From: Candidatus Zixiibacteriota bacterium
GTDB lineage: Bacteria; Zixibacteria; MSB-5A5; SM1-73
Direction: 5' to 3'
Length of the DNA stretch: 5,509 nucleotides
Assembly: GCA_022866585.1 (NCBI GenBank)
Contig: JALHUP010000021.1
Location: 1 to 5,509 of the forward strand
This document shows, piece by piece, positions 1-3,198 of the stretch. Made by a program: the position numbers and the translations under genes. The notes beneath the pieces were generated by a model. It was not told the origin of the DNA. It did no database searches and worked only from the letters and a program-made list of their open reading frames with translations. Numbering within the stretch: the first letter of the stretch is position 1; every line of letters starts with the position of its first letter.

Positions 1-37
1 GCAGAAGAATTCCGGCTACCTCTGTAAGTTTTGCCAA
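1..37 (-). CDS. Possible start of a downstream gene, perhaps the HEPN/HepT partner (12 codons only)
   Basis: Seen: a strong ribosome binding site, AAGGAGGG (50-43), lies inside the 3' part of the MNT reading frame. Five bases later a TTG codon (37-35) opens another frame that reads MAKLTEVAGILL to the window edge. Such overlap is typical of MNT/HEPN gene pairs, where the second gene starts inside or just after the first. Twelve residues are too few to recognise a family, and they do not clearly resemble a usual HepT N-terminus. If this start is real, the MNT gene should stop shortly beyond the edge. The AAGGAGGG could also be chance within the KEGR codons of the MNT protein. Confidence 0.35.
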   Translation of the reverse strand, partial: MAKLTEVAGILL

Positions 38-467
38 ATCTTCCCTCCTTTATTCTTTCTAAGAGTTTCTTTTCATAAAAATCAAACATTGGTTTAAGAT
101 CGAAATACTTATTTAAAGCTTTCCTCTCAAAATCCGCTTTTACGTTTGGGGCCTTCTCAAAAACTATTTTCCCATATTTTATGACTTGATAAGATAGTCT
201 GGGATCAGCTCGATTAAGAATCACCACCTCAACCTCTTTGTTCAAGTAAGATGAAAGCTGGTCCGAAAGATCCAATTGAATATCAAAATAAACCTTTGGA
301 TCAATTTTATCATCTAAGAGGACCCCCACGTCCACATCGCTTAAAGGGGTGATCCTCCCCTTGGCGTAGGATCCAAAAAGATAAGCTAAATTTATGTTCT
401 TGTGATTTTTTTGCTCGAATTTGAGCCCTGCGGAAAAGAATCCCCTTAATTTTTTGTCTATCTTCAT
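1..467 (-). CDS. MNT-domain minimal nucleotidyltransferase, partial at left edge (MntA-like)
   Basis: Seen: 155 codons from an ATG at 467 with no stop before the window edge. The protein has GSYAKGR at residues 32-38 and SDVDVGV at 43-49, an exact GSX10DXD nucleotidyltransferase motif with metal-binding D44 and D46. A later strand, EVEVVILNRAD (78-88), places Glu80 where most family members have the third Asp. The charged helical tail ends in LLERIKEGRFG. Start choice: ATG 467 has GGTGA about 6 bases upstream, while an in-frame ATG at 479 (four residues longer) has no visible ribosome site; in-frame TGA and TAG lie just upstream of 479. Family knowledge: small cytoplasmic proteins of this type usually pair with a HEPN protein, and MntA antitoxins inactivate the HepT ribonuclease by adding AMP to it. 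Inference: antitoxin role here, since the partner is outside the window. The family call is firm, the role less so. Confidence 0.88.
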   Translation of the reverse strand, partial: MKIDKKLRGFFSAGLKFEQKNHKNINLAYLFGSYAKGRITPLSDVDVGVLLDDKIDPKVYFDIQLDLSDQLSSYLNKEVEVVILNRADPRLSYQVIKYGKIVFEKAPNVKADFERKALNKYFDLKPMFDFYEKKLLERIKEGRFGKTYRGSRNSS

Positions 468-540
468 CTCAATCACCATTATCGGCAACTATCATTTATG
501 GACCATTCCCTCTGCCATATACGATTCTTTGCTTTTTTTC

Positions 541-569
541 AATATATCTCTTCGGATTTTCTCTGTCAA
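541..569 (-). promoter_or_regulatory. Sigma70-type promoter for the MNT gene
   Basis: A perfect -35 box TTGACA (569-564) is followed by a 17-base spacer and a -10 box TATATT (546-541), five of six to consensus. Transcription would start near 534 on the minus strand, giving a leader of about 55-67 bases before the MNT start codon. No other gene lies between, so this would drive the MNT gene and whatever follows it. Confidence 0.55.
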
Positions 570-626
570 CATTAAATTGGAGTCGGGAGTCGCAAGAATG
601 GATCTATTGAAAAACCCCTGTTGAGG

Positions 627-645
627 ACGGATGTTCTTCATCCGT
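627..645. repeat. Small hairpin, 7-bp stem
   Basis: ACGGATG and CATCCGT are perfect inverted arms around a 5-base loop (TTCTT). The arms share the word CGGAT with the direct repeats at 795-840. There is no T-run after it on either strand, so it does not look like a terminator. Confidence 0.5.
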
Positions 646-794
646 TGTGTCATTCCCCGCCGGTGAAGATGCATATGTATTCACGCCAAACACCAACGGG
701 AAGCCAGCGGAATATATTATTATCAACTGACTGCTGGAGATTACAGAGAGACCAAAAAGATGATATTGATTAGATAGGTCAACTGCTGGCTGTC
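646..794. other. Intergenic spacer without recognised gene
   Basis: No reading frame here looks coding on either strand. The only structure seen is an imperfect direct repeat with the word CTGCTGG (near 725-737 and 781-790). Together with 480-626 and 841-940 this forms the 460-base gap between the small protein gene and the MNT gene. Confidence 0.5.
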
Positions 795-840
795 AACGGA
801 TTCATCCTGAACGGATTCACCGTGAACGGATGGAACGGAT
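795..840. repeat. Four AACGGAT direct repeats
   Basis: AACGGAT occurs at 795-801, 810-816, 825-831 and 834-840, with start-to-start spacing of 15, 15 and 9 bases. The first two units extend to AACGGATTCA, and units one and two are separated from the next by related GAA-bounded words (TCATCCTG, TCACCGTG). This is a short degenerate minisatellite in a non-coding spacer. A cluster of protein binding sites is possible but unsupported. Confidence 0.65.
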
Positions 841-940
841 TAAACGAATTATGTGATCGTATAGGGACACTCTCCTGCCTTCACTAAGGAAGCACGTTCT
901 TGTCGGGGCGAATCTTAAAATTTGTCCTTCTTCCTCTTCG

Positions 941-1123
941 TCATTTCCTTTTGTGTTTTCCGAGTTCTTTGAGAGTTCTTTTTATCTCAAGCAAGACTTC
1001 TCGGAGTTTGACGATAATTCTCTGAATTTGAGGAAGAACTGCCTCGATTAAATCAAGTATCTGCGGCAGAACAATCCTAATAAGAAGAATAATTCCGAGT
1101 ATTTTAATTGTTGGCTCAAGCAA
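941..1123 (-). CDS. Small hydrophobic, basic-tailed protein of 60 residues, unknown function
   Basis: I do not recognise this protein. Seen: a TTG start at 1123 with GGAGG (1135-1131) seven bases upstream, and no other start codon in frame. Residues 6-29 form a hydrophobic stretch (IKILGIILLIRIVLP onward) broken by Arg16, able to be a membrane or amphipathic helix. VLPQI occurs twice, ten residues apart (about 18-22 and 29-33). Residues 34-60 are a charged amphipathic helix ending in the basic tail GKHKRK. A promoter and a leader hairpin covering the ribosome site lie directly upstream. Inference: a tightly controlled small membrane-associated peptide; a type I toxin-like role is one possibility, a membrane anchor or regulator another. 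The ribosome site and promoter make a real gene likely in spite of its length. Confidence 0.68.
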   Translation of the reverse strand: MLEPTIKILGIILLIRIVLPQILDLIEAVLPQIQRIIVKLREVLLEIKRTLKELGKHKRK

Positions 1124-1128
1124 AGAAA

Positions 1129-1166
1129 ATCCTCCGTTAATTCAATTTCTTAAATCAACGGAGGAT
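1129..1166 (-). promoter_or_regulatory. Leader hairpin that hides the ribosome binding site of the 60-residue gene
   Basis: On the minus strand ATCCTCCGTT (1166-1157) pairs perfectly with AACGGAGGAT (1138-1129). Inside it GATTTAA pairs with TTGAATT through five Watson-Crick and two G-U pairs, closing on a GAAA tetraloop (1149-1146). The 17-bp stem contains the whole GGAGG Shine-Dalgarno sequence, paired with a CCTCC anti-SD. The two G-U pairs would be A-C mismatches on the other strand, so the fold fits minus-strand RNA. The predicted transcript begins about at the first base of the stem. TTTTCTTT follows it, so it could also act as an intrinsic terminator for read-through from ispG. Confidence 0.7.
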
Positions 1167-1172
1167 AAAACC

Positions 1173-1200
1173 AAAGTACCTCTGTTTTTTTGCTTGTCAA
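1173..1200 (-). promoter_or_regulatory. Promoter for the 60-residue gene
   Basis: -35 box TTGACA (1200-1195), 16-base A-rich spacer, -10 box TACTTT (1178-1173; three of six matches to TATAAT, including the key first TA and last T). The expected transcription start, about seven bases downstream, falls near 1166, the first base of the leader hairpin. The perfect -35 and this placement support it; the -10 is weak. Confidence 0.5.
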
Positions 1201-1409
1201 GTTTTTTTCTTAACAAACTCAAAAAAAGTTTTAACCTGCTGAAATTTCTCGCATTACAGAAGCATCTTTTGGTGATTTTGAATGAGAATGGTTTTCATTG
1301 TAGCTCAATTTCTAACAATATTGAATATCCGCTACATTTGGTTAGAACTTATGGTGATATAACCTGTTGGTTTTTCTTTTCATTCGGGACAAATTCGGAT
1401 TTCTATGAT
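1201..1409. other. AT-rich spacer, nothing recognised
   Basis: Several stops interrupt every minus-strand frame. A plus-strand frame stays open through 1194-1610, but it has no ribosome site and its 3' part is made of palindromes and an ispG remnant read backwards, so it is not taken as a gene. Confidence 0.5.
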
Positions 1410-1435
1410 GCTTCGGGAATAGGAATTCCCGAAGC
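1410..1435. repeat. Palindrome 1 of the CGGGAAT family
   Basis: GCTTCGGGAAT (1410-1420) and ATTCCCGAAGC (1425-1435) are perfect 11-base inverted arms around the loop AGGA. The core CGGGAAT/ATTCCCG is shared with the two palindromes at 1546-1604, while the outer arm bases differ and still pair. No T-run follows, so a REP-like or mobile palindromic element is more likely than a terminator. Confidence 0.8.
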
Positions 1436-1468
1436 CAATGAGCATAGGCATTTCTTAATATCGATGCA

Positions 1469-1540
1469 TCAACGTAAATCTTTCACTTCATCCAAAAGTG
1501 CTTTTATCAAATCTTTTTCTTTCACTTTTTCAATGATTTT
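1469..1540 (-). pseudogene. Remnant copy of the 3' end of ispG
   Basis: The plus-strand segment 1476-1540 aligns without gaps to 1643-1707, the 3' coding end of the neighbouring ispG, with 55 of 65 bases identical and one exact stretch of 22 bases. Read on the minus strand it still gives KIIEKVKEKDLIKALLDEVK and then DLR and a TGA (1471-1469), against KIIGKVKEKDLVRALLIEAK in IspG. Homology stops near 1540, where the 1546-1573 palindrome begins. There is no start codon or rest of the gene, so it is a fragment. It could be a partial duplication or the leftover tail of an ancestral ispG replaced by the present one. Confidence 0.75.
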
Positions 1541-1545
1541 TTTGT

Positions 1546-1573
1546 TCGTGCGGGAATTGGATTTCCCGCACGA
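1546..1573. repeat. Palindrome 2 of the CGGGAAT family
   Basis: TCGTGCGGGAA (1546-1556) pairs with TTCCCGCACGA (1563-1573), an 11-bp perfect stem with a 6-base loop. The core GCGGGAA matches palindromes 1 and 3; the outer bases (TCGT) differ but pair internally. It sits exactly between the ispG 3' remnant and palindrome 3. On the plus-strand side a T7 run lies just before it, so on the minus strand the stem is followed by A's, not U's. Confidence 0.78.
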
Positions 1574-1576
1574 GAA

Positions 1577-1604
1577 TGGTTCGGGAATTCCAATTCCCGA
1601 ACCA
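1577..1604. repeat. Palindrome 3 of the CGGGAAT family
   Basis: TGGTTCGGGAATT (1577-1589) and AATTCCCGAACCA (1592-1604) form a 13-bp perfect stem with a CC loop. It lies 25 bases downstream of the ispG stop, three bases from palindrome 2. It could protect the 3' end of the ispG transcript, but it lacks the U-run of an intrinsic terminator. Confidence 0.8.
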
Positions 1605-1629
1605 ACATAGCGGGACTAAAGCTTCGCCC

Positions 1630-2688
1630 CTACTTTTTTAACAAACCCTTCGCTTCAATCAGAAGTGCTCTTACCAAATCTTTTTCTTTCACTTTTCCAA
1701 TTATTTTCCCTTTGCGGAAAAGAAGTCCGTAGCCTTTGCCGCCGGCGATGCCCAAGTCCGCATATCTTGCCTCGCCGGGACCGTTGACCACACAGCCCAT
1801 AACTGCGACTTTGATAGGGATTTTGATATTTTTCAACTTCTTTTCAACCTCTTTGACCATTGGAATCAAATCAATTTCGCATCTTCCGCAGGTGGGGCAG
1901 GAAATTATGGTGGGTCCGTATTCTCTCAGGTTCAAGGATTTAAGTATCTCATACCCAACCTTCACCTCTTCAACCGGGTCTCCGGTCAGGGAGACTCGAA
2001 TGGTGTCTCCGATTCCCTGGGCTAACAGAAGCCCGATTCCTAAGGCTGATCTTATTGCGCCCGATTGAGGTAATCCTGCTTCGGTAATTCCCAAATGCAG
2101 AGGATAATTCGTTTTCTTGGAGATAAGCTCATAAGCCCGGATGGTGGTAGGGACGTCAAAAGCTTTTACAGAGATAACTATGTCGTTGAAGTTAAGATCC
2201 TCTAAGATTCTTATCTGCCGTATCGCCGACTCGACTAAAGCCTCAGGAGATGCCTTTTTGTATTTAGCCAAAAGATCGCGGGGGACAGAACCTGCATTTA
2301 CTCCGATTCTTATGGGAATTTTTCTTTCCGAGGCGGCTTTGACAATCTCTTTAACTTTCCAGGCTTGACCAATATTCCCCGGATTGATCCTCAATTTATC
2401 CACTCCAAACTCCACTGCCTTTAAAGCCAGTCTATAATCGAAATGAATGTCAGCCACTAAAGGAATGTTTATCTTTTGCTTTATCCGAGGAAGGGCACAG
2501 GCTGCCTCCATATCCGGGACCGCCACCCTTATGATCTCACAACCTGCTTTTTCCAGTTTTTTGATTTGCTTTACAGTTGAGGAAACGTCACGGGTATCGG
2601 TCTTGGTCATGGATTGAACCGAAATGGGCGCACCTCCCCCGATGGCAACCTTCCCCACCCATACTTTTTTAGTTTTTCTTCTTTTCAT
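1630..2688 (-). CDS. ispG: (E)-4-hydroxy-3-methylbut-2-enyl-diphosphate synthase (IspG/GcpE)
   Basis: Penultimate enzyme of the MEP isoprenoid pathway: a cytoplasmic [4Fe-4S] enzyme that reductively opens MEcPP to HMBPP. Seen: an N-terminal TIM-barrel part (about residues 1-240) with GAPISVQSMTKTDTRD, VADIHFDYRLAL, DKLRINPGN and LGITEAGLPQSGAIRSA, then the cluster domain with SCPTCGRCEID and GCVVNGPGEA. By comparison with E. coli IspG, C264, C267, C299 and E306 would hold the cluster. The start is set at ATG 2688 because family members begin just before KRRKT.KV.VG; this gives 352 residues, a normal length. A TTG at 2754 would add 22 residues unlike the family. No Shine-Dalgarno precedes 2688. 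It lies downstream of cusA after a long palindromic spacer, so it is probably its own transcription unit. A 3'-end remnant lies beyond it. Confidence 0.97.
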   Translation of the reverse strand: MKRRKTKKVWVGKVAIGGGAPISVQSMTKTDTRDVSSTVKQIKKLEKAGCEIIRVAVPDMEAACALPRIKQKINIPLVADIHFDYRLALKAVEFGVDKLRINPGNIGQAWKVKEIVKAASERKIPIRIGVNAGSVPRDLLAKYKKASPEALVESAIRQIRILEDLNFNDIVISVKAFDVPTTIRAYELISKKTNYPLHLGITEAGLPQSGAIRSALGIGLLLAQGIGDTIRVSLTGDPVEEVKVGYEILKSLNLREYGPTIISCPTCGRCEIDLIPMVKEVEKKLKNIKIPIKVAVMGCVVNGPGEARYADLGIAGGKGYGLLFRKGKIIGKVKEKDLVRALLIEAKGLLKK

Positions 2689-2695
2689 AACTATA

Positions 2696-2723
2696 AGATT
2701 ATCTGCGAGGATTTTTTTGTCAA
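2696..2723 (-). promoter_or_regulatory. Candidate ispG promoter
   Basis: TTGACA (2723-2718) is followed after 16 bases by TAATCT (2701-2696). The -10 is poor, and a better-looking TATAGT box a few bases on is too far from the -35. If this promoter is used, the transcript would begin at or within a few bases of ATG 2688, meaning a leaderless or near-leaderless message, which fits the missing ribosome binding site. Confidence 0.35.
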
Positions 2724-2784
2724 CATTTATTTGAGAGAACTGTGAGAAAGCCAAGTTAGGAATGGTTTATTGGGAGTGTCTATC

Positions 2785-2798
2785 CCCGCCTAAGCGGG
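2785..2798. repeat. Short hairpin CCCGC-CTAA-GCGGG
   Basis: Perfect 5-bp arms around CTAA. Allowing one unpaired C, the stem extends to 2782-2800 (ATCC/GGAT). It is the left-most member of the palindrome cluster between ispG and cusA, and its loop resembles the TAAA-type loops at 3035-3052 and 3100-3113. Confidence 0.55.
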
Positions 2799-2893
2799 AT
2801 CTACGACTTTAGCTTGACCTGAAACCTCTTGAAAGACAACGAGCTTTTACATGGTTCACCTAAAGAGACTGTTGAAAAAGTGGTTTTTGGAGT

Positions 2894-2911
2894 GCAAAAG
2901 CTTGCTTTTGC
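2894..2911. repeat. Short hairpin GCAAAAGC/GCTTTTGC
   Basis: Perfect 8-bp inverted arms separated by TT (2902-2903), centred on an AAGCTT palindrome. It directly abuts the nested palindrome at 2912-2979. Confidence 0.6.
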
Positions 2912-2979
2912 GTTGTGTCAGGACCCAGTCCTGACTCAGTATCGTTTCTTAAGCATCAGGAGTGAGCTCCCGACGCAAC
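2912..2979. repeat. Nested palindrome: two hairpins that are inverted copies of each other
   Basis: The inner left hairpin GTCAGGAC-CCA-GTCCTGAC (2917-2935) has a perfect 8-bp stem. The inner right hairpin (2953-2976) pairs GCATCAGGAG with CTCCCGACGC, eight of ten Watson-Crick on the plus strand. Its two A-C mismatches become G-U pairs on the minus strand, where all ten pair. The outer ends GTTGTGTCAGGA (2912-2923) and TCCCGACGCAAC (2968-2979) also match as inverted arms, 10 of 12. So two related hairpin units lie head to head, able to form either two small hairpins or one long imperfect stem. Confidence 0.65.
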
Positions 2980-2988
2980 TGTTAAATT

Positions 2989-3024
2989 CCCCCTCACCCT
3001 ACCCTCTCCCACAAGGGGAGAGGG
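2989..3024. repeat. GC-rich hairpin repeat, copy 1
   Basis: A run beginning CCCCCTCACCCTA leads into CCCTCTCCC (3002-3010), which pairs with GGGAGAGGG (3016-3024) around a 5-base loop. The first 22 bases (2989-3010) recur exactly at 3153-3174. Similar CCCTCACCC...CTCTCCC...GGGAGAGGG units are widespread intergenic palindromic repeats in many bacterial genomes, often mistranslated as peptides with a PSPYPLPQGERV-like string, as a plus-strand frame here would do. Confidence 0.8.
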
Positions 3025-3034
3025 TTTTGTATCG

Positions 3035-3052
3035 GTTCAGCTAAAGCTGAAC
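3035..3052. repeat. TAAA-loop hairpin GTTCAGC/GCTGAAC
   Basis: Perfect 7-bp arms around TAAA (or 8 bp around AA). It shares the loop style of 3100-3113. The plus strand after it reads ACTCCAG and then T6, too far from the stem to be a convincing terminator. Confidence 0.65.
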
Positions 3053-3072
3053 ACTCCAGTTTTTTGTTTTAA

Positions 3073-3086
3073 CTGACTTCAGTCAG
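3073..3086. repeat. Short hairpin CTGACT/AGTCAG
   Basis: Perfect 6-bp arms around TC; its centre CTTCAG is close to the complement of the CTAAAG centres of its neighbours. Flanking AA and GGTT extend the symmetry imperfectly. Confidence 0.5.
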
Positions 3087-3099
3087 GTTTTGTAACGAC

Positions 3100-3113
3100 G
3101 CCACTAAAGTGGC
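3100..3113. repeat. TAAA-loop hairpin GCCACT/AGTGGC
   Basis: Perfect 6-bp arms around AA (CTAAAG centre), same build as the 3035-3052 hairpin but with different arm sequence. Confidence 0.55.
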
Positions 3114-3126
3114 TAAGAACTACCTA

Positions 3127-3140
3127 TCCACCTGGGTGGA
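3127..3140. repeat. Short hairpin TCCACC/GGTGGA
   Basis: Perfect 6-bp arms around TG, in the same array of mini-palindromes, 12 bases before the second GC-rich copy. Confidence 0.5.
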
Positions 3141-3152
3141 ACGAAAGGGAAT

Positions 3153-3187
3153 CCCCCTCACCCTACCCTCTCCCCAGAGGGGAGAGG
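3153..3187. repeat. GC-rich hairpin repeat, copy 2
   Basis: The first 22 bases are identical to 2989-3010. CCTCTCCCC (3167-3175) pairs with GGGGAGAGG (3179-3187) around AGA, a 9-bp perfect stem. It begins 11 bases after the cusA stop codon in the direction of transcription, so the cusA message would carry it in its 3' end. No U-run follows, so transcript protection or a mobile palindromic origin is more likely than termination. Confidence 0.8.
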
Positions 3188-3198
3188 AAACTGTGGGG

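Noticed and set aside
421..624. Plus-strand 67-codon frame
   Set aside because: Antisense to the MNT 5' end and promoter; no coding signals.
492..674. Minus-strand 60-codon frame just upstream of the MNT gene
   Set aside because: No recognised family and no clear ribosome site; it contains the consensus promoter boxes at 541-569 and the 627-645 hairpin. A decayed gene tail is possible, as its later part looks helical and protein-like, but I cannot support it.
1546..1604. Intrinsic terminator for ispG
   Set aside because: The stems are strong but neither is followed by a U-run on the minus strand; A's or mixed bases follow.
1194..1610. Plus-strand open frame of 138 codons from a TTG
   Set aside because: It has no ribosome site, and the second half is palindromes and the antisense of the ispG remnant (giving SGIGIPEA/SGIPIPEP-like strings). 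The first half overlaps the minus-strand promoter.
2829..3044. Plus-strand 71-codon frame ending in a PSPYPLPQGERV-like string
   Set aside because: This is the well-known false peptide made by the GC-rich hairpin repeat; the rest is other palindromes.
2782..3187. CRISPR array
   Set aside because: The palindromes differ from each other and are not evenly spaced; only two share a sequence, and no cas genes are seen.
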